From Neotamlana laminarinivorans (GTDB lineage Bacteria > Bacteroidota > Bacteroidia > Flavobacteriales > Flavobacteriaceae), in NCBI RefSeq assembly GCF_020523925.1, contig NZ_JAJAPW010000002.1, positions 496,001-560,000 of the forward strand: a stretch of 64,000 nt of DNA, in the 5' to 3' direction. The notes below the pieces were generated by a model. It was not told the origin of the DNA. It was given only the letters and a program-made list of their open reading frames with translations, and searched no databases. Shown here piece after piece: positions 9,068 through 18,605 of this stretch (the first letter of the stretch is position 1; each line of letters begins with the position of its first letter). The position numbers and the translations under genes are program-made.

Positions 9068-12000
9068 ATGAAAAAAACAATTACTTTAACAATGCTGTGC
9101 TTTTTTTACACAGGAATATTTTTTGCTCAAACTAAACTCCAAGTTAATAAAATTAAGGAGAAATACGATATTAATAAATTAAATCAATTAAAAGAAAACT
9201 TTAAAGAAAAAGCGATTACAGATAAAACTAATGCAGTTGAATTTGCTAGAAGAAATAATTTACAAATAAAAACAACGACTAAAGATGGTAGATTATTAGA
9301 ATTACAAAGAATAGTTGATGGCAAACCTATTTATTATTCTACGTTTAACGTTACTGCAGCAGTTTCAACTAGAACCAATCATTTACAAACTGGCGGTTCT
9401 TTAGGTTTAAACCTTATGGGGCAGAATATGATAGCTTATGTTTGGGATGGAGGTGTTGCAAATATAGCTCATCAAGAATATGATGGAAGTGGTGGTAATA
9501 ATAGGTTTTCAATTGGAGATGGAACTTCGTCTCTTAATTTTCATGCAGAACATGTTACAGGTACAATCATAGCATCAGGATATGTTGCTAATGCTGAAGG
9601 TATGGCGCCACAGGCAAGTGCTATAGGTAGTGATTGGAATGATGATAAAGCAGAGGCAACTTCTGCAACTTCAAATGGTATGTTGCTTTCAAACCATTCT
9701 TACGGGTATGCATTTAGAAATCAGTTTGGTCAAGTACAATTACCACAATATTTTTTTGGTGGATATATAGATGAATCTCGAGATTGGGATGAAATTATGT
9801 TTAATGCGCCTAATTATTTGATGGTTGTAGCAGCAGGAAACGATGGAGAGGATGATACTGCTGTTAATAATCCAACAGGTGGTTCTGGATGGGATAAACT
9901 TACAGGGCATTCAACATCAAAAAACAACCTAGTGGTGGCTAATGCTCAAGATGCGAATATAGATAGTAATGGCAATTTAATTTCAGTCACCATTAATAGT
10001 TCCAGTAGTGAAGGACCAACAGATGATATGCGTATAAAACCAGACATTACAGGAAATGGAACAGGCTTGTATTCTACATTTAATTTTGCAAGTTACGATT
10101 CTACATACGGTACAAATTATGCAGATGGGAATATAACGGATGATTATGCAAGCATAACAGGAACATCGATGGCATCACCTAATGTTACAGGATCTTTATT
10201 GCTACTACAGCAGCATTATAATAATTTAAATGGGTCTTTTATGAAAGCAGCAACACTTAAAGGTTTAGCGCTTCATACAGCAGATGATGCAGGTGCTTCA
10301 GGGCCTGATGCTGTTTATGGTTGGGGTTTATTAAATGCTAAAACAGCAGCAGAAGTTATTTCGGCTAAAGATACAGGAAGTAAAATTCAAGAGTTAACAT
10401 TAACTTCAGGTCAAACATACTCCATTACAGTAGACTCAGATGGTGTTAGCCCTTTGTTAGCTTCAATTTCTTGGACAGATAGAGCAGGTACAGCCGTTAC
10501 TTCGGTTAATTCTACAACACCAGTTTTAGTTAATGATTTAGATATTAGAGTAACTCAAGGAAGTAATACATATTTACCTTATATGTTAACAGGCCCTACA
10601 TCTAATAATCAACAAGATAACACAGTAGATCCTTACGAACGAGTTGATGTAGTAGGTGCTACAGGAACTTATACAATTACAGTTACCCATAAAGGATCTT
10701 TAACGGGCGGTAGTCAAAACTATTCATTAATAATTTCTGGATTGTCAAGTACCCCAGTAGTTTGTAATGCAACTGTTCCAACAGCTATTAATACTACAAA
10801 CGTTATAGACACTGAAGCATTTATTTCTTGGGATCCAGTTCCTGGAGCAACTTACGATGTGCGTTATAGAATTGTTGGAACAACTTCATGGACAACTATT
10901 GCTGTAAATGGTGCGTCAACTACATTAACAGGATTGACAGCATTAACAGATTATGAAGTTCAGGTAAGAAGTAATTGTACATCAGGAAGTTCGGCATATA
11001 GTTCTTCGGTTAGTTTTTCTACAACAGAAATGCAGTTAAATTATTGTACGTCTAATGGAAGTAGTGTTTCAGATGAATATATAGGGCGGGTTGAAATAGG
11101 AAATATTGATAATTCTTCAGGAGCATCGTCTAGTGGTTATGCAGATTTTACCACTATTTCAACAGGTTTAACAAAAGGAAGTACTACTACAATAACAGTT
11201 ACCCCAACTTGGACAGGTACAGTTTATAGTGAGGGTTATGCGGTGTTTATAGATTATAATAAAGATGGTGATTTTGAAGATAGTGGAGAAACTGTTTGGA
11301 CGCAATCTGCTACGCAAGCAGCTTCTGTTAGTGGCTCTTTTACGGTTCCTGCAAGTGCAATAACAGGATCAACAACAATGCGCGTGGTAATGCAGTATAA
11401 TACCATTCCTTCTTCTTGTGGTTCTTATGATTATGGAGAAACAGAAGATTATACAGTTAATTTAATTACAGGTACTGCAGATATTACAGCTCCAGTTATA
11501 GCATTAATAGGAGACGGTACAATTAATTTAGAAGTTGGAGCCACATATAATGAATTAGGAGCCACAGCGACAGATGAAACAGATGGAGATATTTCTAGCA
11601 GTATAGTAATTACAGGAACAGTAAATACAAGCGTTGCAGGAACGTATACAAGATATTACAATGTAAGTGATGCTGCTGGTAATGCAGCTACAGAAGTAAC
11701 AAGGTCTGTTATAATTACACAACCATCAACAGGAGGTTGTACTGGAGGAATTTCTTCATTCCCTTATAGTGAAAGTTTTGAATCTGGTGACGGATGGACA
11801 CAAGCTACTGGAGATGATGGAGATTGGGTTAATGATTCTAATGGGACACCTTCATCGAATACAGGGCCAAGTTCTGGAGCAGATGGTAGTTATTATATGT
11901 TTTTAGAGGCATCAACAAATGGTAGTTCAGGTCAAATAGGTACAAATGCTATTGCTATTTTAGAGAGTCCTTGTTTTGATTTATCAGGTGAATCTAGTGC

Positions 12001-12970
12001 TGCATTTACGTTTCAAAATCATATGTATGGATCAAGTGTTGGTTCTTTAGAACTAGAAGCTTCTACTGATGGAACAAATTGGACATCTCTTTGGTTTCTT
12101 TCAGGTAATCAAGGAGATCAATGGAATATAGTATCAATAGATTTAAACCTATATTTAGGACAAACTGTTAGTTTGAGATTTGTTGGTACAACTGGATCTA
12201 GTTGGTCAAGTGATATTGCTATTGACGATTTAGAGATAACAACAGTAGGTACAACACCTGTGGTTTTCCCTGATCCAACCAAGAAATACTATATAGATTC
12301 CGCATATTTTGATTATAGAATTGCAGCAACAGGAGAAAGTGAAGACCCATATACTACTTCAACTTCAACTACTGGGGCAGATGTTGAGTGGGTATTTATT
12401 GACAAAGGAAATGGTTATTGGCATATTCAAAGGGCAGCAGGGGGAAGCTTACCAAGATTGCGTACAGATAATTCTGAGTTTGCAGATATGCAAGGAACAG
12501 CTTGGAGTGGCACCTATACTTATTATGAGTTAACAGAAGGCTATATTGAGGGTAGTTATTTTGTAACGTTGCCAGATGGACCAACAAATTACAAAAGGCT
12601 TCAAGTTAATAGTAATGGTATTGTAAGAATGGTATCTGAAGCTAGTGCACTTACTTGGGAGTCAATTACGTTTACTGAAGCAGGAAGTATATCTAGCACA
12701 GTAATTACATCTAATTTAGATGATGCTTTTGAAAATACAAAAGCAACTTTAAGCATATACCCTAACCCTGTAACTGATTTATTATTTATTAATACTGGAA
12801 GTGAAATAGATGTTAAAGTTACTTATCGTATTGTTAATATGGTAGGTCAAATAGTAAAACAAGGAAAAAACTCTAAGGAAGTTGATGTTAGCAGACTTGA
12901 TAGCGGAGTTTATTTTATTGAAATAAAAAATGGAGAAAATATTATTTCGAAAAAATTTATTAAACAATAA
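9068..12970 (+). CDS. Secreted multidomain S8 subtilisin-like protease with T9SS sorting domain
   Basis: A 1300-residue exported protease. A signal peptide covers about 1-20 (cleavage after FFA). The peptidase S8 domain has Asp127 (VWDGG), His162 (EHVTGT), oxyanion Asn258 (AAGND) and nucleophile Ser367 (GTSMASP). Downstream come a P-domain-like sandwich (about 395-560), a fibronectin type III repeat (about 565-655), a GEVED domain (about 665-805), a bacterial Ig-like repeat of the DUF5011 kind (about 815-885), a MAM-like domain (about 895-1060), a region that may be beta-trefoil, and a C-terminal type A T9SS sorting domain (LSIYPNPVTD to the end). It is probably released or anchored at the cell surface to digest proteins. 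It is monocistronic with a strong terminator. Confidence 0.92.
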   Translation: MKKTITLTMLCFFYTGIFFAQTKLQVNKIKEKYDINKLNQLKENFKEKAITDKTNAVEFARRNNLQIKTTTKDGRLLELQRIVDGKPIYYSTFNVTAAVSTRTNHLQTGGSLGLNLMGQNMIAYVWDGGVANIAHQEYDGSGGNNRFSIGDGTSSLNFHAEHVTGTIIASGYVANAEGMAPQASAIGSDWNDDKAEATSATSNGMLLSNHSYGYAFRNQFGQVQLPQYFFGGYIDESRDWDEIMFNAPNYLMVVAAGNDGEDDTAVNNPTGGSGWDKLTGHSTSKNNLVVANAQDANIDSNGNLISVTINSSSSEGPTDDMRIKPDITGNGTGLYSTFNFASYDSTYGTNYADGNITDDYASITGTSMASPNVTGSLLLLQQHYNNLNGSFMKAATLKGLALHTADDAGASGPDAVYGWGLLNAKTAAEVISAKDTGSKIQELTLTSGQTYSITVDSDGVSPLLASISWTDRAGTAVTSVNSTTPVLVNDLDIRVTQGSNTYLPYMLTGPTSNNQQDNTVDPYERVDVVGATGTYTITVTHKGSLTGGSQNYSLIISGLSSTPVVCNATVPTAINTTNVIDTEAFISWDPVPGATYDVRYRIVGTTSWTTIAVNGASTTLTGLTALTDYEVQVRSNCTSGSSAYSSSVSFSTTEMQLNYCTSNGSSVSDEYIGRVEIGNIDNSSGASSSGYADFTTISTGLTKGSTTTITVTPTWTGTVYSEGYAVFIDYNKDGDFEDSGETVWTQSATQAASVSGSFTVPASAITGSTTMRVVMQYNTIPSSCGSYDYGETEDYTVNLITGTADITAPVIALIGDGTINLEVGATYNELGATATDETDGDISSSIVITGTVNTSVAGTYTRYYNVSDAAGNAATEVTRSVIITQPSTGGCTGGISSFPYSESFESGDGWTQATGDDGDWVNDSNGTPSSNTGPSSGADGSYYMFLEASTNGSSGQIGTNAIAILESPCFDLSGESSAAFTFQNHMYGSSVGSLELEASTDGTNWTSLWFLSGNQGDQWNIVSIDLNLYLGQTVSLRFVGTTGSSWSSDIAIDDLEITTVGTTPVVFPDPTKKYYIDSAYFDYRIAATGESEDPYTTSTSTTGADVEWVFIDKGNGYWHIQRAAGGSLPRLRTDNSEFADMQGTAWSGTYTYYELTEGYIEGSYFVTLPDGPTNYKRLQVNSNGIVRMVSEASALTWESITFTEAGSISSTVITSNLDDAFENTKATLSIYPNPVTDLLFINTGSEIDVKVTYRIVNMVGQIVKQGKNSKEVDVSRLDSGVYFIEIKNGENIISKKFIKQ

Positions 12971-12989
12971 TTTTTTGAGTTAGTTTAAC

Positions 12990-13019
12990 AAAAAAGCCCG
13001 ATGTTTTCGGGCTTTTTTT
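12990..13019. terminator. Bidirectional intrinsic terminator
   Basis: AAAAAGCCCGA pairs with TTCGGGCTTTTT around a TGTT loop. It ends the protease gene and, from the other side, overlaps the stop codon of the exonuclease gene at 13018, so that gene ends inside the terminator T run. Confidence 0.88.
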
Positions 13020-13731
13020 AAATAAAGATTATTTCGTTTTCATGAAGTAGTTCATCATTTCTAAGTCTTAATAATATTTGAGCAACTGCAATAGTATCTT
13101 TTTCACAATAGGTGATAATGCGGTCTATGTCTTGCTCTTGGTAATATACGCGGCAAACTTCGCTACCATCAATGTCGTCTTTTGGAGACGGAATTCCTAA
13201 TACATTAGTAAGTAGTTTTAAAGAAGTGTAGGTTTTGTAGTCACCAAACTTCCAGAGTTCTAAAGTGTCCAGGTGTGGAACTTCCCAAGGTTTTTTACCA
13301 AATAAATTAAGTTTATATGGTAATTCAATGTTGTTTATTATCATCCGGCGTGCAATGTATGGAAAGTCGAATTCTTTACCATTATGAGCGCAGAGTAGGT
13401 GATGGTTTTGACTAAAATGTGAGATAATTAAGTTTTTAAAATCACGAAGTATTTTAGACTCATCGCCGTAAAAAGAAGTGACCCTAAATTTGCGTAAATC
13501 GCCTTGAAAATTAAAGTAACCTACAGATATACATACTATTTTACCAAATTCGGCCCAAATGCCTGCACGTTCGTAAAACTCTTCAGGCGTGTAATCGTCT
13601 TTACGTTGGTATTTCGATTTATGTTCCCATAGTGCTTGTTTGGTTTCATCTAAATCAGAAAAATGTTCTGTTTCTGGAACGGTTTCAATATCTAAAAATA
13701 ATATATGTTCAAGATTTAGCTTCTGTATCAT
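13018..13731 (-). CDS. 3'-5' exonuclease related to the DNA polymerase B proofreading domain
   Basis: A 237-residue DEDD-type nuclease of the predicted PolB-exonuclease-like family (PF10108). The first acidic motif is LFLDIETVPE (Asp14, Glu16); a second conserved segment is LLCAHNGKEFDFPYIARR with Asp in the ExoII position, and the third is DRIITYCEKDTIAVAQ. It probably trims DNA or RNA 3' ends in the cytoplasm; the biological substrate is unknown. The gene lies 25 nt downstream of the serine hydrolase gene and may be cotranscribed with it. Confidence 0.85.
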   Translation of the reverse strand: MIQKLNLEHILFLDIETVPETEHFSDLDETKQALWEHKSKYQRKDDYTPEEFYERAGIWAEFGKIVCISVGYFNFQGDLRKFRVTSFYGDESKILRDFKNLIISHFSQNHHLLCAHNGKEFDFPYIARRMIINNIELPYKLNLFGKKPWEVPHLDTLELWKFGDYKTYTSLKLLTNVLGIPSPKDDIDGSEVCRVYYQEQDIDRIITYCEKDTIAVAQILLRLRNDELLHENEIIFI

Positions 13732-13756
13732 GCCTGTTTTCCGCGAAAGCGATATT

Positions 13757-14902
13757 TTATTTATTCATCATCTTGTAGGCTTCTTCTATATAAACGGTTA
13801 TATCGTTTGTGAATTTACCAACGCCTTGGTCGGGCGATTTTTTGTGGCCTAAACGAACAATAATTAGGTTATCGTTGGGTTCTACTAAAACGTATTGACC
13901 TAAGTGGCCACGCATCATAAAAAAGTGTTTGTTGCCAACATCTTTAAGCCACCAGCCATAGCCGTATTCTGGACTTTCTTTAAAGCGAGGGGTAATGCTT
14001 TTTTTTACGAATGCAGAGTCTAAAAGTTGTTTGCTGTTCCATTTACCGTTGTCTTTGTATAGTTTGCCAAAGCGTGCAAAATCTCTAGCACTGCTTGAAA
14101 TACAACAAAATGTTTTGGCTAATCGGTTTTCGTTATCGTCTAGTTGCCATAGAGCATCGTTGGCAGCTCCCATAGGTTGCCAAAAGCTTTCTGATAAGTA
14201 ATTGGCTAAGGTTTTTCCTGTAGCCTTTTGTATTACCATGCCTAATAGAGCTGTGCTTCCGCTTAAATATTCGAATTCTACTCCTGGTGTTTTTACTACT
14301 TTTTGGTTTAGTATGGTTTCGGCTAAATCGTCGTCGTAATTGGCTCGTGCTGTTACTGAAAACGGACTTGTGTAATGCTCAACCCAATCTAAGCCTGATG
14401 CCATTGATGATAAATCGCCAACCGTTGTTTTCGCATAGTTATATTGAGGGTAAAAATCGCTTAATGGTTGGTCTAGATTTTTTATATAACCATCCATAAT
14501 GGCTTTTCCTAATAGCGCTGAGGTTATACTTTTTGCCATTGAGAAGGAGTTGGTTTTAGAGTCTTTATTGTACCCATCGTAATATTTTTCAAACCAAATA
14601 CTATCGTTTTTTATAATTACATAGGCAATGGTTCCCCAATCTTGGTTTACTTTGCTTAGTTTTTCTGTTGGTTTTACGCTGTTGTAATTTTTATGAATTG
14701 GCCATTCATCAACCTTTGTTCCTTTTTTTATGGTATCGTTTTCAAAGTATGGATAATCGTCTATAAAAGCTGTTTTATGACCAGTAAAATAAACAACTTT
14801 TGCGCCTTTAATAATATAATCATAATCAAAAACATATAATAAAATTATTATGAGAGCAAGTATTGCAACAAGCCATTTAAGAAGCTTTTTTATAAATTTC
14901 AT
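13757..14902 (-). CDS. Membrane-anchored beta-lactamase-family serine hydrolase
   Basis: A 381-residue protein with an N-terminal membrane segment (about 10-26) and a beta-lactamase class C/esterase domain (PF00144). The catalytic SxxK is S121-MAK, the second element is YLS in EFEYLSGS instead of the usual YSN, and the final element is the HLG of RGHLGQYV. The domain would face the periplasm. Family members include esterases, D-amino peptidases and PBP4-like enzymes, so the substrate is not predictable. It is unlikely to be a dedicated antibiotic resistance enzyme. Confidence 0.85.
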   Translation of the reverse strand: MKFIKKLLKWLVAILALIIILLYVFDYDYIIKGAKVVYFTGHKTAFIDDYPYFENDTIKKGTKVDEWPIHKNYNSVKPTEKLSKVNQDWGTIAYVIIKNDSIWFEKYYDGYNKDSKTNSFSMAKSITSALLGKAIMDGYIKNLDQPLSDFYPQYNYAKTTVGDLSSMASGLDWVEHYTSPFSVTARANYDDDLAETILNQKVVKTPGVEFEYLSGSTALLGMVIQKATGKTLANYLSESFWQPMGAANDALWQLDDNENRLAKTFCCISSSARDFARFGKLYKDNGKWNSKQLLDSAFVKKSITPRFKESPEYGYGWWLKDVGNKHFFMMRGHLGQYVLVEPNDNLIIVRLGHKKSPDQGVGKFTNDITVYIEEAYKMMNK

Positions 14903-14949
14903 AGAGTGTAGGGTTTAGTTGAATTAAATATAAGTATTTTAAATGAAGT

Positions 14950-15468
14950 TTATTTATTTCTGCGAAGCTTTAGCTTTTCTTTGTAAAAAGATTTATTTGC
15001 AACATAAATGGTTTTGCTTAATTCTGATATTACAACCCCGTTTTTATCTGTAATGTTTGTGTTTTTTATAAGATTAAATTCTCCGTGTTCTGCAACTACA
15101 GATTTTATGTTTTTAATTTCATCATTTTTAAATATAAACTCGCAATAAACAGTGCTTCTTGCTGGTTTTTTATATTTTATAGTTGCTGCTTTATCCCAAA
15201 CGACATAATCTTTTCCTAAAATATTTATAAGCTGAATCATGTAAAGTGGGTCTGTGGCAGAAAACAAACTGCCTCCAAAAATAGTTCCCACAAAATTTTT
15301 ATTTTTATAGCTTAACGGAATTTTTATTTTAACGTACAACAAATCGTTTGATACTTCTGTTACTTTAGCTGTTGTGCGCCTGTACATTGGCGACCAATTA
15401 AAGCCATATTTATATATTTGCGCATTGCTAAAAAACGTTCGTGCTATTTTTGTTATGGTTTGGTACAT
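14950..15468 (-). CDS. DUF4442 hotdog-fold, thioesterase-like protein
   Basis: A 172-residue protein of the DUF4442 group, a hotdog-fold family near the PaaI-type thioesterases. The hallmark GTIFGGSLFSATDPLY region is followed by a paired strand region ending VVISELSKTIYVA. Acyl-CoA hydrolysis is plausible but not demonstrated for the family. An ATG 12 codons upstream (15504) would overlap the preceding gene; the start at 15468, 1 nt after its stop, is preferred. It follows ogt in the same direction and is probably in one transcript with ogt and the CNNM gene. Confidence 0.7.
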   Translation of the reverse strand: MYQTITKIARTFFSNAQIYKYGFNWSPMYRRTTAKVTEVSNDLLYVKIKIPLSYKNKNFVGTIFGGSLFSATDPLYMIQLINILGKDYVVWDKAATIKYKKPARSTVYCEFIFKNDEIKNIKSVVAEHGEFNLIKNTNITDKNGVVISELSKTIYVANKSFYKEKLKLRRNK

Positions 15469-15469
15469 A

Positions 15470-15943
15470 TTAAAATAAAGTTTGTTGCTTATATGGGCTT
15501 TCATGTTCTAAAAGCCATTGTTTGCGATGTAAACCTCCTGCGTAGCCTGTTAAGCTTCCATCGCTGCCTATTATACGGTGGCAAGGAATAACAATCCATA
15601 AAGGGTTTTTGCCATTGGCATTAGCAACGGCACGAATTGCTTTTACATCGCCTAGTTGTTTGGAAAGTTCTAAATAGGATAATGTTTTTCCGTAGGGAAT
15701 TTGCTCTAAAAGTTTCCAGACTTGCTTTTGAAAACTGGTGCCTTGGGGATTTAGTTTAAGATTGAATGTTTTACGAGACCCTTCAAAATATTCTTTCAAT
15801 TGAAAAGTACAGTCTTCTAAAACTTCAGGAATAATGTCGCTTGGTTTTTCTTCAGAATTTAAAACAGTAATTTTGCTTATACCATTAACATCACCTTCAA
15901 TTCTTGTAAAACCTAAAGGAGATGTTATTATACAAGTTTCCAT
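15470..15943 (-). CDS. ogt: Methylated-DNA-[protein]-cysteine S-methyltransferase
   Basis: A 157-residue DNA repair protein that removes O6-alkyl groups from guanine by irreversible transfer to its own cysteine. The acceptor is Cys121 in the canonical IPCHRI motif; the RAVANANGKNP segment holds the recognition helix and arginine finger, and SLTGYAGG follows the active site. The short N-terminal domain fits the Ogt class without an Ada-type DNA-binding domain. The gene overlaps the CNNM gene by one nucleotide (TAATG), suggesting coupled translation. Confidence 0.93.
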   Translation of the reverse strand: METCIITSPLGFTRIEGDVNGISKITVLNSEEKPSDIIPEVLEDCTFQLKEYFEGSRKTFNLKLNPQGTSFQKQVWKLLEQIPYGKTLSYLELSKQLGDVKAIRAVANANGKNPLWIVIPCHRIIGSDGSLTGYAGGLHRKQWLLEHESPYKQQTLF

Positions 15944-17061
15944 TAGTCATTAGGCGTTTCATTTTCTAGGATGCCTAATTTTTTAGCACGAGCTTCCCAG
16001 CTTTTTCTTGCTTGTAATTGTAAATCGGATACGTTATCGCTTTCATCCATAATTTCTAAACCTAAAAGGGTTTCAATAACATCTTCCATGGTAACTAGTC
16101 CGCTTACAGACCCATATTCATCAACCACTAATGCCATATGGTTTCTGCTCTCAACAAGTTCTTCAAAAAGTGTTGGTATAGGCAAACTTCTATTAACAAT
16201 AATTATATTACGCTGTAATTCAGATAATTTTTTAGCTCCATTTCCAAGAGCCATTTCTTTAAAAATTTCATCTTTTAAAACAAGCCCTTTTATATTATCT
16301 GGGTTTTCTAAGTAAATAGGAATTCTAGAAAAACGCAAATTGAGGTTTCTATTAAAAAAATCTTCAACTGTTGTATTTTGATTTTCGGTTTGCATAACCG
16401 TTCTTGGAGTCATTATATCTTTTGCAAAAACTTCTTTAAACGTAAGTAGGTTTTTAATTATTTTACTTTCATTTTCTTTAAAAACCCCCTCTTTATGTGC
16501 CATATCTGTCATTACCATAAAGCTTTCACGGTTTAAAACACTACCATGTCCTTTGCCGCCAATAAGCTTAGTGGTTAGCTGCAATAACCATAAAATACCA
16601 GTCCATTTTAATGGAAAAATTAAAACATGAAGTGCTTTTGTGGTAAAATTGGCTAAACCTTTCCAATATGTTGCACCAATAGTTTTAGGTATAATTTCTG
16701 AAGCAACTAGAATTAAAATGGTCATTATAGATGACACGACACCAACCATTAAATCTTCGGTAAACGTAACGCCAAAAACTGCAGAAGTTTGACTTCCGTA
16801 AAGCTCTATGTAAGCTACTTTGGCTTGTACCCCCACTAATATGGCACCAACGGTATGTGCAATAGTGTTTAAGGTTAAAATAGCTATTAATGGGCGGTCT
16901 ACATCTGTTTTTAGTTGCTCTAAATCGTTAGCGAACGATTTGCCTTCTTGCTTTTTTACGTTAATAAAAGTAGGTGTAACACTTAATAAAACAGCTTCGA
17001 GTATGGAACATAAAAATGAAAAAAATATTGATATGAAAGCATAAAAGAGTAGTAGAGCCAT
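15943..17061 (-). CDS. CNNM (DUF21) and CBS-domain membrane protein, CorC/YfjD-like
   Basis: A 372-residue protein with an N-terminal DUF21/CNNM membrane domain (three or four helices within about 1-165, including NTIAHTVGAILVG and ASEIIPKTIG), followed by a tandem CBS pair (about 205-330, with DIMTPRTVM and LVVDEYGSVSGLVTMEDVIE). The C-terminal transporter-associated domain of longer CorC proteins is missing, as in many short Bacteroidota members. The family exports or senses Mg2+ or Co2+ at the inner membrane. It heads a probable CNNM-ogt-DUF4442 operon. Confidence 0.85.
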   Translation of the reverse strand: MALLLFYAFISIFFSFLCSILEAVLLSVTPTFINVKKQEGKSFANDLEQLKTDVDRPLIAILTLNTIAHTVGAILVGVQAKVAYIELYGSQTSAVFGVTFTEDLMVGVVSSIMTILILVASEIIPKTIGATYWKGLANFTTKALHVLIFPLKWTGILWLLQLTTKLIGGKGHGSVLNRESFMVMTDMAHKEGVFKENESKIIKNLLTFKEVFAKDIMTPRTVMQTENQNTTVEDFFNRNLNLRFSRIPIYLENPDNIKGLVLKDEIFKEMALGNGAKKLSELQRNIIIVNRSLPIPTLFEELVESRNHMALVVDEYGSVSGLVTMEDVIETLLGLEIMDESDNVSDLQLQARKSWEARAKKLGILENETPND

Positions 17062-17126
17062 GTTTTTTTTATTTAATAAGGACTAAGTTACAAAATGAAT
17101 TTTAAGAAATTGTGTTTTTATGGATT

Positions 17127-18116
17127 TTAGCCTAAAAGCTTAACAACATCCTTAGCAAAATAACTTGTTATAATATCGGCTCCAGCACGTTTAAACGCCA
17201 TTGTAGTTTCTAACATAATTTGGTCGTGGTTTAACCAGCCTTTTTCGGCCGCAGCTTTAATCATGGCATATTCGCCAGAAACTTGGTATACAGCAACAGG
17301 AACATCTACTTCGTTTTTAATATCTCGAAGAATATCTAAATATGAAATACCAGGTTTTACCATTACAATATCGGCTCCTTCTTCAATATCAATTAAAGTT
17401 TCACGAATCGCTTCTATTCTGTTGCCAAAATCCATTTGATACGTTTTTTTGTCTTTTGGTACATCAACTAAATCAACAGGAGCAGAATCTAGAGCATCAC
17501 GAAACGGACCGTAAAAAGATGACGCATATTTAGCGGTGTAAGCCATAATGCCTGTGTTTATAAAGCCTTCTTGCTCTAATAACTCGCGAATTTTTAAAGT
17601 TCGCCCATCGTTCATATCGCTTGGTGCCACAAAATCGGCTCCAGCTTGAGCGTGTGTTAAGGCCATTTTTGCTAAAACTTCTGCCGATTCGTCGTTAATT
17701 ATCATACCGTTTTGTACAATGCCATCGTGACCAACTGAAGAGTAAGGGTCTAGAGCAATATCGGTCATTACCAACATATCTGGACAGGCATTTTTTACGG
17801 CTTTAACCGCGCGTTGCATTAAACCATTTGGGTTTAAGGCTTCGGTGCCTTTATTGTCTTTTAAATGGTCTGGAACTTTTGCAAAAAGTAATACGGCTTT
17901 TAGGCCTAAACTCCATAATTCTTTAACTTCTTTTTCTAATAAATCTAAACTATAACGAAAGTAATTGGGCATTGATGCAATTTCGTCTTTTACACCTTTA
18001 CCTTCAACTACAAAAAGTGGTACTAAAAAATCGTTAGGCGTTATAACAGTTTCTCGAACTAAACTCCGAATAGCCTCGTTTGTTCTTAATCTTCTATTTC
18101 TTCGTAATGGGTACAT
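17127..18116 (-). CDS. hemB: Porphobilinogen synthase (5-aminolevulinate dehydratase)
   Basis: A 329-residue enzyme that condenses two 5-aminolevulinates to porphobilinogen, the second common step of tetrapyrrole synthesis. The two Schiff-base lysines lie in IMAYTAKYASSFYGPFRDA and VMVKPGISYLD. The metal site reads VMTDIALDPYSSVGHDG, with Asp rather than Cys residues, so it is the Mg-dependent rather than the Zn-dependent form. An ATG 15 codons upstream exists; the start at 18116 (MYPLRRNRR) matches the usual family N-terminus. It is the last hem gene of the minus-strand cluster. Confidence 0.94.
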   Translation of the reverse strand: MYPLRRNRRLRTNEAIRSLVRETVITPNDFLVPLFVVEGKGVKDEIASMPNYFRYSLDLLEKEVKELWSLGLKAVLLFAKVPDHLKDNKGTEALNPNGLMQRAVKAVKNACPDMLVMTDIALDPYSSVGHDGIVQNGMIINDESAEVLAKMALTHAQAGADFVAPSDMNDGRTLKIRELLEQEGFINTGIMAYTAKYASSFYGPFRDALDSAPVDLVDVPKDKKTYQMDFGNRIEAIRETLIDIEEGADIVMVKPGISYLDILRDIKNEVDVPVAVYQVSGEYAMIKAAAEKGWLNHDQIMLETTMAFKRAGADIITSYFAKDVVKLLG

Positions 18117-18209
18117 AGTTTTATCTGTGAAGTTGTTTTTAAAGTTTTCTATTAAATACAAAGTTAACTATTAAAACTTAGTTTTATTTATCTAGATTAT
18201 TTGGGTTCA

Positions 18210-18596
18210 TTATTTACTCAAGCCTAAATAATACCATTTGTTACTTTCTTTTACAAAAGCCGATTTTTCGTGAATAACCGCTACTTTGCCATTTTCGTAA
18301 AAATAAGCTTTAAAAGTTACGGTGCCCTCGGTGTCGTTTTCTGTTCCTTTTGTTGTTTCTAGAACATCTAGTTTAATCCATTCTACAGATTTTGCCCATT
18401 TTACAATGGCTTTCTTCTCTTTAATTGGTCTGGTTGAGGCGTGATGACTCTGCATTAAATAATCGCCATTAGCAGTAACAAAAGCTGAATATCTAGAACG
18501 CATAAGCTGTTCGGCAGTTTCTGCTTTCTCTATGTTTTTGTGTGCTTGTTCGCAGCAGTTGGCGTAAGTTTTTGGTTGTCCGCAGTAGCAATTCAT
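18210..18596 (-). CDS. YchJ-family SEC-C motif protein
   Basis: A 128-residue protein of the YchJ/UPF0225 family. The N-terminal metal-binding motif is MNCYCGQPKTYANCC, followed by the family signature AEQLMRSRYSAFV and a cone-shaped NTF2-like domain. The SEC-C type motif usually binds zinc. The function of the family is unknown. It is 9 nt downstream of hemF in the same direction and therefore probably cotranscribed with the heme genes, without a known role in the pathway. Confidence 0.85.
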   Translation of the reverse strand: MNCYCGQPKTYANCCEQAHKNIEKAETAEQLMRSRYSAFVTANGDYLMQSHHASTRPIKEKKAIVKWAKSVEWIKLDVLETTKGTENDTEGTVTFKAYFYENGKVAVIHEKSAFVKESNKWYYLGLSK

Positions 18597-18605
18597 ATTT
18601 AATAA

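Noticed and set aside
13757-14902. Beta-lactamase resistance gene
   Set aside because: SxxK family membership is broad; the N-terminal anchor and altered second motif fit a housekeeping esterase or peptidase.
15971-16315. 114-codon frame opposite the CNNM gene
   Set aside because: Lies fully within the CBS domains on the other strand, without its own signals.
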